Shown here one piece after another: positions 1 to 6,739 of a stretch of DNA of 8,959 nucleotides. The stretch's first letter is position 1; each line of letters starts with the position of its first letter. The stretch is from assembly GCA_016839955.1 (NCBI GenBank), contig JAEOTI010000770.1, forward strand, positions 1 through 8,959, given 5' to 3'. The stretch comes from Candidatus Hodarchaeota archaeon. GTDB lineage: Archaea; Asgardarchaeota; Heimdallarchaeia; Hodarchaeales; YT1-057. The position numbers and the translations under genes were made by a program. Below the pieces are notes generated by a model, which saw only the letters and a program-made list of their open reading frames with translations, had not been told where the DNA came from and did no database searches.

Positions 1-308
1 GAATCGTGGATATAGTTTCTAACAGGTAAGATTTTCGATGTCATTTTGTCTCGAAATTTCGTCGGGATCTTACCTATTAATCCCTTTTGGTCTCGTCATA
101 GGGACTTTTTCATTGTGAAATCCATGCTAGAAGAGTAGAGATTACTCCAGTTTCAGTCAGTTTGCGAAATGACCAAATTTCCCATCTTTAAACCACCCGT
201 ACTACTTTATCAGGTGAAACAATGGTTACTAGGTCACAAATACCGTTGATTAAAGAACCAATAAAAAATACAATCTAGCTGCGCTTCCTATCTCTAAAAG
301 ATAATCAT
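1..308. other. Left-edge stretch with no recognisable gene
   Basis: I see no convincing coding region here; stops interrupt every frame I read. The longest plus-strand piece with an ATG runs about 26 codons (169-249) and resembles nothing I know. The one structured element is an inverted repeat, AACAGGTAAGAT at 21-32 against ATCTTACCTATT at 67-78 (one mismatch), enclosing a 10-bp palindrome CGAAATTTCG at 52-61. Because the next gene rightward is a helicase tail missing its front, this stretch could be the decayed remainder of that gene, but no helicase motif can be read in it. Confidence 0.5.
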
Positions 309-735
309 ATGCTTGATGCAGCAATAAATTTCTTTGAACAGTTTGTTGGGTTATCGCCCAATGACATTTCTAAAGAGGGATTTCTATCAATAATCGAGGA
401 CTATAAAGTAGCTTTATTATTGTTTGAAACATTAAAGATGTATTTCTTTAGATCAAGTTTGAAGAGAAGTCAAGTTGAGATGCAGCTCCTACCTGCAGAT
501 CTTTGACTTTTTTCTTATAATCAGTGGTACTATCCAAACAAGACAATTTGTTCAAAAACTTGGACGAATCCTTAGACCAACACCAGGGAAAGGCAAGGCT
601 CTATTATACGAGAACATCACTGAAGATACATGGGAAATTCAGACCTCTAAGCGACGTAGAATCCCCAAATACCAAACTTCAATCATCAATGAATTCAGTG
701 AAAGATTTTTCGTGGATTTCGTGCCGTGTTATTGA
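309..735 (+). pseudogene. Remnant of XPB/Rad25-type helicase, C-terminal end only, frameshifted
   Basis: The readable part is in the frame ending at 735. It gives IISGTIQTRQFVQKLGRILRP followed by a GKGKALLYE-type strand and a TSKRRR tail. This is the end of helicase domain 2 in archaeal XPB-like superfamily 2 helicases, with motif VI (Q-K-L-G-R-x-L-R-P) and the usual basic tail. Just upstream, a second frame (309-506) ends in LLPADL, which is what XPB proteins carry directly before the IISGT strand. The two frames therefore look like one gene joined across a frameshift near 500-506. The Walker A, DEAD-box and earlier domain-2 motifs are absent, so no working helicase can be made. The intact family unwinds DNA in repair and transcription. 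The first part of 309-506 is unrecognised, and its inclusion in this pseudogene is inference. Confidence 0.65.
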
Positions 736-756
736 TTAAATTATTAAAGGAAAAGA

Positions 757-969
757 TCACGCGATAGAAAAAAGGGTTGTAATAATGGTTTCTTGAAGGT
801 CTTTGGGCTTCTTTTTGCCTAAAACTTCCTTCCCTTTGCAAATTGTGTATATAGTTTTACCAATAACTATTTCTGGAACCAGTAATTCAGCTTTTAGATC
901 TTCTCCTATTAACGTAGCTATTGAACCTAAACGTGATGCGCAGACTATTCTATGACCACAAATCTTGAC
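757..969 (-). pseudogene. ATG-less 70-codon open frame, probable gene remnant, unknown family
   Basis: On the minus strand, 70 sense codons run from just after an in-frame TAG (970-972) to a TGA at 757-759. The product has a protein-like pattern: a basic stretch near the front (CGHRIVCASRLGS), then EDLKAELLVPEIVIGKTIY, then a lysine-rich KGKEVLGKKKPKDLQE. No ATG, GTG or TTG occurs in frame, so it cannot start normally and is best read as the surviving C-terminal part of a larger gene. It lies 40 bp downstream of the zinc-finger gene on the same strand but in another frame, so it is not simply an extension of it. I do not recognise the family, and a chance open frame in AT-rich DNA is possible. 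Confidence 0.35.
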
Positions 970-1009
970 CTAATTACAATAAGTTGTTGTATTTTTTAGC
1001 TTGCCAGTT

Positions 1010-1698
1010 TCACTCCCCAGAATACCCCCATACCCCTGTTCGTGGGGAATTTACTACTGGTAAAAACATCTCTTCACCACATTCATGTATTGCAGCACAA
1101 CCCTCACACAACCATGTTTCTCCTTCATAGAAACACTCAGAACACATTTGAGTGGCTAGGTTTTCTTGACAATTACTACATAATATTGTAGGAAGTCTGT
1201 TTCTTGCTAGGATTGTGATATGCTCCTTTGATAAAAACCCTTCTCGCTCTGATAGAACTTTAAGCTCTAGGGTAGTTATGCTTCCAAAGTCATATTCATA
1301 ACCCAATTTCGTTCCAACCTTTGCAATGTGTCCCAATTCCACGTCCATGGTCTTATCATAGGAAAAGTCATAGGGTTCATCAAATAAGTCGTACATATTA
1401 CTTGTTTCTTGAATAATAAATCGACTTAAATGTCCACAACATTCCAGCCAAATCTCTCGAAGAAAGCTATCTAGTTCTGTTAGTAAAATAACGGTTTGCA
1501 ACTCAATATGTTGCCAATATATTGGCCTATAGCGTCCAATGACCAATAAATGAAAGATTTTATGTAAGCTCTGCTTCCTGAAGAGCATTTCATTGATGCG
1601 ATTCGTTTTTCACATGACTTCAGATGCCTCGTTATTCCTAATTTCTTGGAGTTTTTGTTACAAAAATAGCATTTTCCCGCCAATTTTAACCTTACCAT
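1010..1698 (-). pseudogene. Zinc-finger / plasmid pRiA4b ORF-3-like protein, split by a frameshift
   Basis: Two overlapping minus-strand frames together make one protein of about 225 residues. The front starts at ATG 1698, with AGGAAGA seven bases upstream. It encodes a CYFC...TRHLKSC zinc finger (C-x2-C...H-x3-C). The rest, ending at 1010, begins KIFHLLVIGRYRPIYWQHIEL and continues through WLECCGHLSRF, YDFG and LKVLSERE. That is the layout of the pRiA4b ORF-3-like (IS1096 passenger-type) domain. A cysteine-rich tail follows, with CSNC, CSEC and CEGC pairs, then HECGEEMFLPVVNSPR. The second frame has a TGA at 1610-1612, so the shift must lie between about 1609 and 1572. An AAAAA run at 1606-1610 is an obvious slippage point. 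The biochemical role of the family is not established. A true pseudogene, a sequencing error and ribosomal slippage all remain possible. Confidence 0.75.
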
Positions 1699-1874
1699 GA
1701 GATATTCTTCCTAATCCAACCTTTTTCTACAATCTTCTCTCCATATTAATTACCTAAAACGAATAGTCTGGCAATTGGGTTTACGAGATATGTACTAGAA
1801 CCAACAAAATCGCAAATAGAAAGTTTTATCTGAAACACGATGCTAGGATCGATTCATTAAAACTCTCATTGGAG
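1699..1874. other. Spacer between cas3 end and zinc-finger gene start
   Basis: This 176-bp spacer holds no ORF that I can support. Minus-strand transcription leaving cas3 meets T-rich runs around 1803-1830, but there is no clear stem-loop, so termination is not demonstrated. The AGGAAGA ribosome binding site of the zinc-finger gene lies at 1706-1712. No cas4, cas1 or cas2 coding appears where a complete type I-B operon often continues, directly after cas3. Confidence 0.5.
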
Positions 1875-4469
1875 TCAAGTGATATGAAATCCACACTCAT
1901 CGTAAAGATTGTTCGATAATGATGAGGGAATAAATATTAATTGCTTTTCTAATTCATCTTGAGTTAAATTAAGTAATTTACCTAATTCTAGTAATTCTTC
2001 TTTGTTAACGGAGGAATTTATGGTATAATTTTGAAAATTATTCTTAAATTGTAAGAATCTAGTCTTCTTTTCAAAGGGTTTTAGTTTTTTATTGTGTTTT
2101 AATTCCCAATAACGTTCCCATAATTCATGTGATTCATCATTAATATCAAGAAATAAGTTAATCGATTGTTTCTCTTCAATTAATCTGAACTTTCTAGCAA
2201 CCTCTTGATAGGAAAATCCAAGAACATCTTTTAGTATTTGTTTGGAAAAAGCTTTAGTAGTTATTCTTTGGATTTCTTGATAATACTGATTTGAAATTAA
2301 GAACCAATATTTTTCTGCTAGTATATTACCTGATCCATATGTATTCATGCAGTTAAGTAGGATTTCCTTGGTTATATACAATAAATCCTCATCATATATG
2401 TATTTTGAAAACTCTTTTTCATTGTCCTTTCTTAATCGAAAAACGTGGAATTCACCTTTTACTCCATTACTCGAATGTCTATTACATCTTCCAGCTACTT
2501 GAATTAGAGAATCAAGTGGTGCAAAATCCCTAAAAACTATATCAAAATCCAAATCTATTCCTGCTTCTATAACCTGAGTAGATATAAGTAATAATCTCTT
2601 CCAATTATTTTTAATTCTCTTTGAAATACATTCTAAACGATTTTTTCTATTAATAGGTAGAACATCACTAGATAAAAATTCTAAGTGAATATTTTCACCT
2701 AGATCCTGATTCTTGATACTACATTTAATCAAATTGTGAAAATCTCGCGCAGATCTTCTCGTATTAAAAACAAAAAGGAAATTCTTCCTTTTTAACGCAT
2801 TGTAAAGATTGAATTGTTTTTCAACGGTTTTAAAGAATTCTATAATTGTTAAAACATTTTTTAAATGAAGAACGATATTGATGCGATCTAATGAGTCAAA
2901 ATATATCTGTTTATTTTCTAAAAGTTCGATAACATTATTTTCAGGTAAGATCATAGGTAAAGTCGCTGAAACTAAAAACAAGTTAGAATTAAAGTATCCA
3001 ACAAAAGATTGAAATATTTTTCTGACAAGTAACCAGTATTTTAGAGGAATACATTGTACTTCATCAAGTACAACAATTGAATGACTTATTTTATTAAATC
3101 TTCGATTTAATGTATTATGGTTTGAAAAAAAAATGTTCAAAAACTGATGAAAGGTTGTGATTACTGTATCACTTTGCCAGCCTTCTATTAATAAATTTGC
3201 ATCACTTCCCCTCATTTCAACATCTTTTCCATCGATTCTCATTGTATATGTTACATCTGACTTATGATGATGACATATAAGCATCTGGGCATTGTTTTTT
3301 GAACCATCTGGTACTAGGTTCAAAAATTCTGAGTGAATTTGATCTGTTATACTAAGGAAAGGAAGACAATAAATCACTCTCGGAAGCTCTTTTCTTGGAG
3401 CTTTTCCTATCCGTTTATTCCATTGATTTTTAATACTAATTTTATTCATTAGATTAAAAATTGCATTAATCGTTGAAAGTGTTTTACCTACGCCTGTTGG
3501 AGCATTAATAGAAAATACTGACCTTTCTTTATATCTAATTGCTAGTTGATTTTCTATCTCCTCAAAGATTTCGATTCTCATTTGATTCATTTTTTTATGA
3601 TTTAAAATTCCTTTTTTTTGTAAAACAGCTACCCTTCTTTTAGCATTTTCAAATATTTTTATTGTTTCATCTTCCATAGGTAACGGATATTCGCTGTCAA
3701 AAGCTGCATCCATCTTATCTGCTTCTAATAGACATGAATTTAAGAGTTTTCCAATAAGAAACAATAAGATCCTCTTATCTTCTTCATAAGCCTCATTACA
3801 GAATTTTTTAAAGTTAAATGCTATTAATGGTCTGATCATTGGTGTTGTAAAATGGTCTTCTCTTGTTTGCAAACCAGAAATCTGTTTTATCAAATTATGG
3901 ACTTTTTTAAATAATTCATCGAAATCTAAACTTTCTAATTGGATAATATGTTTCTTTAAAAGGTCATTATAGCACTCTTCCAATTTTTTATAGGCAAATT
4001 CTTCATTAAGAGTATTGAATTGTTTCATTAGAAAATAACGATTCTCTTGTGTCGAAATAAAGGATTGAAACGCGTCAGTTAGATTTTCCATCTTTCTATG
4101 ATGATCTTTGACTATGATAGTTCCTAGAATGATGAAAAATTCACTAGGAATCGATTCAAAGTCTCCATTCGGCTTAACACTTTCAAAATATTTTTCCAAT
4201 ATAGTAAATGTGAAAGTTGATGATAAAAATGAATGTGTTGCTTCTTTCGTCATAGGTTTGTTATCATCATGAAGTCTTTCTTGGAAAAAAGCGTTGGCTT
4301 TTCCAAAATCGTGTGTAACTGAGATAATTCTTTGAACATCAGCAATAAATCTATTTATAGTTGGAATCGCTTCTTTTAAAAGAACTTGGGAGTTGTTTGT
4401 TACATTTTGGAGATGAATTTTCAAATCTTTATCTATGTGAGACTCAATTATCTTAGAAGAAGATAACAT
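1875..4469 (-). CDS. cas3: Cas3 helicase-nuclease with fused N-terminal HD domain
   Basis: This 864-residue protein is the effector recruited by Cascade to unwind and degrade target DNA. The N-terminal HD nuclease domain spans roughly residues 1-250. It has His19, the HD pair 53-54 in THDFGK, His79 and the HH pair 123-124 in KDHHRK, so the metal ligands look intact. The superfamily 2 helicase follows: Walker A APTGVGKT (323-330), DEVQ (469-472) as the Walker B box, SAT (501-503), motif V STQVIEAGIDLDFD (630-643) and motif VI QVAGRCNRH (657-665). The C-terminal part ends in YDECGF, a typical Cas3 ending. The length is normal for an HD-helicase fusion. The ATG start lies inside the end of cas5 (17-bp overlap), which suggests coupled translation. 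It is the last gene of the operon. No lesion is visible. Confidence 0.96.
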   Translation of the reverse strand: MLSSSKIIESHIDKDLKIHLQNVTNNSQVLLKEAIPTINRFIADVQRIISVTHDFGKANAFFQERLHDDNKPMTKEATHSFLSSTFTFTILEKYFESVKPNGDFESIPSEFFIILGTIIVKDHHRKMENLTDAFQSFISTQENRYFLMKQFNTLNEEFAYKKLEECYNDLLKKHIIQLESLDFDELFKKVHNLIKQISGLQTREDHFTTPMIRPLIAFNFKKFCNEAYEEDKRILLFLIGKLLNSCLLEADKMDAAFDSEYPLPMEDETIKIFENAKRRVAVLQKKGILNHKKMNQMRIEIFEEIENQLAIRYKERSVFSINAPTGVGKTLSTINAIFNLMNKISIKNQWNKRIGKAPRKELPRVIYCLPFLSITDQIHSEFLNLVPDGSKNNAQMLICHHHKSDVTYTMRIDGKDVEMRGSDANLLIEGWQSDTVITTFHQFLNIFFSNHNTLNRRFNKISHSIVVLDEVQCIPLKYWLLVRKIFQSFVGYFNSNLFLVSATLPMILPENNVIELLENKQIYFDSLDRINIVLHLKNVLTIIEFFKTVEKQFNLYNALKRKNFLFVFNTRRSARDFHNLIKCSIKNQDLGENIHLEFLSSDVLPINRKNRLECISKRIKNNWKRLLLISTQVIEAGIDLDFDIVFRDFAPLDSLIQVAGRCNRHSSNGVKGEFHVFRLRKDNEKEFSKYIYDEDLLYITKEILLNCMNTYGSGNILAEKYWFLISNQYYQEIQRITTKAFSKQILKDVLGFSYQEVARKFRLIEEKQSINLFLDINDESHELWERYWELKHNKKLKPFEKKTRFLQFKNNFQNYTINSSVNKEELLELGKLLNLTQDELEKQLIFIPSSLSNNLYDECGFHIT

Positions 4470-5259
4470 TCTCTGTCATTCCATTTTTATATTTAACCTC
4501 GGTGTAATTTTGAGCTTTTATAGTTATAATTTCACCAGAAGGATTGTAAAAAATTTTTATATATTCAGTTACAATACGATCCTCCTTCATCTTATTCGGG
4601 ACATTTACAATTTTGATTAATGGATTTTTATCGAGATTCAACTCAATGTTTGGAGCTTGTTCATCAGTGCTAATCGGGATAATAGAATGAACTTGTATCC
4701 ATTGATTTTTGAGGATTTTTTTTTCTACCTCACCAATGTCTACAAAACTAAAATTGCAGATAAATTCACTAGACCCAAGAAAAGGGGTGAAATAACTCTT
4801 ATGTGACTTAATTAACTCACAGAGTTCATCAAACTTAGGATTTGAATTTGGATAATAAACTCGGTAAGAAGGTCTGACTAAAATTTCAAGTTTTGCCTGA
4901 GTATGGGGTGACTGACCAGGCCATTCTAAACCTGTATAAGCTGCAACTTTTGCATCTGGAGGTAAATTTAAAATTTTTAACCATTTCTTAGTATTTTCAG
5001 TGATTTTACTGCTTCTACTTTTAGTATTCAACCAATTGATTCCCAGACCAATTTTTTTAACTTTCTTATTAATTCTTATCGCGATTTGTGAATTAAAAAG
5101 ATCATACCGTTCTTTAAATGATAATCCAAGAATGGCTCCAATTAAACCAGTCAAACAGGTTTTCGGTGGTATTTCAAAGGTAAGGGGGGATGAGGTGGTA
5201 TAATAGCTTTTAAAAAAACCAAAATCGCCCATAATATCAAAAAGTAAGCAATCCTCCAC
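4453..5259 (-). CDS. cas5: Cas5 (type I-B, Cas5h/b-like), Cascade subunit
   Basis: This 268-residue RAMP-fold protein is, by family knowledge, the Cascade subunit that caps the 5' handle of the crRNA and contacts Cas8 and Cas7. The N terminus is diagnostic: LLFDIMGDFGFFKSYYTTSS followed by PLTFEIPPKTCLTGLIGAILGL. This matches the Cas5 amino-terminal RAMP strand, the Y-T-T-x-S-P-L stretch and the glycine-rich helix of I-B Cas5 proteins. Its start is a GTG, preceded by AAGGTGA at a short distance. The alternative ATG at codon 10 would delete the first beta strand, so GTG is preferred. It begins 11 bp after the cas7 stop and runs 17 bp into cas3. It could in principle process crRNA as Cas5d does in type I-C, which matters because no cas6 is in view, but nothing in the sequence shows this. 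Confidence 0.92.
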   Translation of the reverse strand: MEDCLLFDIMGDFGFFKSYYTTSSPLTFEIPPKTCLTGLIGAILGLSFKERYDLFNSQIAIRINKKVKKIGLGINWLNTKSRSSKITENTKKWLKILNLPPDAKVAAYTGLEWPGQSPHTQAKLEILVRPSYRVYYPNSNPKFDELCELIKSHKSYFTPFLGSSEFICNFSFVDIGEVEKKILKNQWIQVHSIIPISTDEQAPNIELNLDKNPLIKIVNVPNKMKEDRIVTEYIKIFYNPSGEIITIKAQNYTEVKYKNGMTENVIFF

Positions 5260-5270
5260 TTAATCACCTT

Positions 5271-6245
5271 TTATATAAAAGAAAATTCTGATACCGGTAA
5301 TTTATCATCTTGCCAACTTTTAATAAGCTCTGCGATACTTGTGTAACCAGCTGATTTGAGAAATTCTGGATGAACTTTTATATGAATTTTCTCAATCTTA
5401 TCTTTGTTATTTATAAAAGCATCATTTAAAGCAGAAAGATCAACCTTAAGCTCACTTATGTCTCGAAGAGCTACATCCTCCTGATTAGCATCCTTTTTAG
5501 TTATTTTCACTAATTTATCTACCTGACCAATGAAAAATAAAGGATCTGAATATTCAATTTTAATTAGAAGGCGAGACAAATGACCTATTTTGGATCGTGA
5601 TTGGAGTCTATTTGTACCAATCCATAAACCGTTCATAAGCAGGTCAACATCAGCTTTAGTTAATTGAGATATTTCTCCAAGTTTCTCGTTTATTATTCCA
5701 TAGAACTTGAATAAACCATAATGAATTATATAATCTTCTCTAAAGCTTCTTTGAAGTGCTTTTTTCTTACTTGCAAATGCTGCTGTTCCTTGCATAAAAA
5801 TTGGTTCAACTTGATGAACTGAAGACGCATAATTGAACTGAACAGGTCCAGTTATCTGAACAGATTTCTTTTTCTCTCCAAGTGGTATTGCGCAGCCAAA
5901 GAGTCTAGTGTCAATACACTGCGAGAGAATTTTTAGTTCGACATCTCTTGTACTATCGTCTTTATCAGAAAAATCAAGTGCTCTTTCTTGGGCCATCTTG
6001 ATAGTACCATCATCTTTATCAAATTCATCAATAAAAATAGTTTGTTTTTCAAAATCTCTCAAATAATCCCGAATAGTTCTTTTAAGACGAACATCAGTCA
6101 CGTAACAAAGCCCAGTTTCTTCGTCGATTCTTGGCCGATTATCAGCAAGGGGATCTCCATTAGGATTACAATCTCTTACATCATAGATAAAAATGATTTC
6201 TGAACGATTCTTTACAAAATTACTCGTTTTTGCTTCTTTTGACAT
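5271..6245 (-). CDS. cas7: Cas7 backbone subunit (Csh2-like, type I-B)
   Basis: This 324-residue protein is the repeated backbone subunit that wraps crRNA in Cascade. Signatures in order: an RSEIIFIYDVRDCNPNGDP strand and loop (residues 14-32), NRPRIDEETG (37-45), TDVRLKRTIRDYL (50-62), DTRLFG (112-117), ITGPVQFNYASSVHQVEPI (131-149), HYGLFKFYGIIN (175-186) and a late LWIGTNRLQSRSKIGHLSR block. Together these are the Csh2 branch of Cas7, and the length is typical. The ATG start has GGTGA about seven bases upstream. It follows the small-subunit gene by 29 bp and precedes cas5 by 11 bp. In Cascade several Cas7 copies assemble per complex, so a separate ribosome binding site and an ATG, unlike the GTG or TTG of its neighbours, fit a need for more protein; that last point is inference. 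Confidence 0.95.
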   Translation of the reverse strand: MSKEAKTSNFVKNRSEIIFIYDVRDCNPNGDPLADNRPRIDEETGLCYVTDVRLKRTIRDYLRDFEKQTIFIDEFDKDDGTIKMAQERALDFSDKDDSTRDVELKILSQCIDTRLFGCAIPLGEKKKSVQITGPVQFNYASSVHQVEPIFMQGTAAFASKKKALQRSFREDYIIHYGLFKFYGIINEKLGEISQLTKADVDLLMNGLWIGTNRLQSRSKIGHLSRLLIKIEYSDPLFFIGQVDKLVKITKKDANQEDVALRDISELKVDLSALNDAFINNKDKIEKIHIKVHPEFLKSAGYTSIAELIKSWQDDKLPVSEFSFI

Positions 6246-6274
6246 TTTTACTTCACCATCGATTTTTTTTAAGC

Positions 6275-6724
6275 TTACAAAGATTTTTCTATTATTGTTT
6301 TTTTGTCAGGAAGTTTGAAATATTGATAAGACGCCATTCCATGAGTGAAATACCAGCTCATTTCGATTTGACTCAAATTCCATTCCATTCCAGCTCGTTG
6401 AAGATAGAATGATATTTCATGAACAAGAGAAGAGTAGGATTTCCCTAGCTGTTTCAATTTTGTAACTGTTTTGGGAAATAAGTCCAATAAACGACGCTTA
6501 TCCAACCTAAGATTGTGTAGTGAATTCCAAAAAGGTTCATTCCCTTTCTTTTCGGGGTTTCCAAGGCGTTGTGTTTCAAGTAAAAACCCAACAAGAGCAC
6601 CTTCTAAGAAAATTGCCTTAGAAACTGAATCAGGAAAAAATTTGTTGTATTTTTGAAAATATTCATCAATAACATCCTTATATGTTTTTTTAATACCCTC
6701 GATCTCTCTTTTTTGATCTTCCAA
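6275..6724 (-). CDS. cas11: Separate Cascade small subunit (Cas11-like), matching the Cas8b/Csh1 C terminus
   Basis: This is a 149-residue, largely helical protein. Its motifs resemble the C-terminal domain of Cas8b/Csh1 (TM1802) proteins: FLEGALVGFLLETQRLG, PFWNSLHNLRLDKRRLLDLFP, an LGKSYSSLVHEISFYLQRAG helix, and SQIEMSWYFTHGM at the end. In many type I-B systems this region is both the C terminus of Cas8b and, from an internal start, the small subunit Cas11 that lines the crRNA-target duplex. Here it is an independent gene. It starts at TTG, six bases after AAGGAGAGA, 13 bp beyond the cas8 stop, and no upstream ATG is available. The Cas8 frame ends cleanly, so 507 plus 149 residues approximates one full Csh1. 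It belongs to the operon between cas8 and cas7. The family call is by eye. Confidence 0.75.
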   Translation of the reverse strand: MEDQKREIEGIKKTYKDVIDEYFQKYNKFFPDSVSKAIFLEGALVGFLLETQRLGNPEKKGNEPFWNSLHNLRLDKRRLLDLFPKTVTKLKQLGKSYSSLVHEISFYLQRAGMEWNLSQIEMSWYFTHGMASYQYFKLPDKKTIIEKSL

Positions 6725-6730
6725 TTATTG

Positions 6731-6739
6731 TCTCTCCTT
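6731..6739 (-). promoter_or_regulatory. Ribosome binding site that fixes the TTG start of the small-subunit gene
   Basis: On the minus strand AAGGAGAGA overlaps the cas8 stop codon (6738-6740) and lies six bases before TTG at 6722-6724. There is no ATG in frame until residue 113 of the product. The strong site therefore decides the non-standard TTG start and argues that the small subunit is translated in its own right rather than being a read-through tail of cas8. Confidence 0.7.

Noticed and set aside
1..300. CRISPR array or repeat remnants beside the cas operon
   Set aside because: No unit of 25-40 bases recurs at regular spacing; only one short inverted repeat is present.
309..506. A Bax1 (DUF790) nuclease fragment, because Bax1 genes accompany archaeal xpb and the IIEDYKVALLLFETLKM stretch vaguely recalls its helices
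   Set aside because: The resemblance is a few hydrophobic positions by eye, no Bax1 catalytic residue is visible, and the end of this frame fits better as part of the helicase.
524..739. A 71-codon plus-strand frame at 524-739
   Set aside because: It overlaps the helicase tail in another frame and reads as a shadow; the motif-bearing frame is the one ending at 735.
1803..1830. A transcription terminator after cas3
   Set aside because: The minus strand is T-rich here but runs are short and no stem-loop precedes them; too weak to annotate.
5000..6656. Plus-strand open frames of 60-71 codons at 5000-5203, 5988-6203, 6230-6412 and 6471-6656
   Set aside because: They lie antisense within cas5, cas7 and the small-subunit gene, lack sensible start sites, and their composition is the shadow of the real genes.
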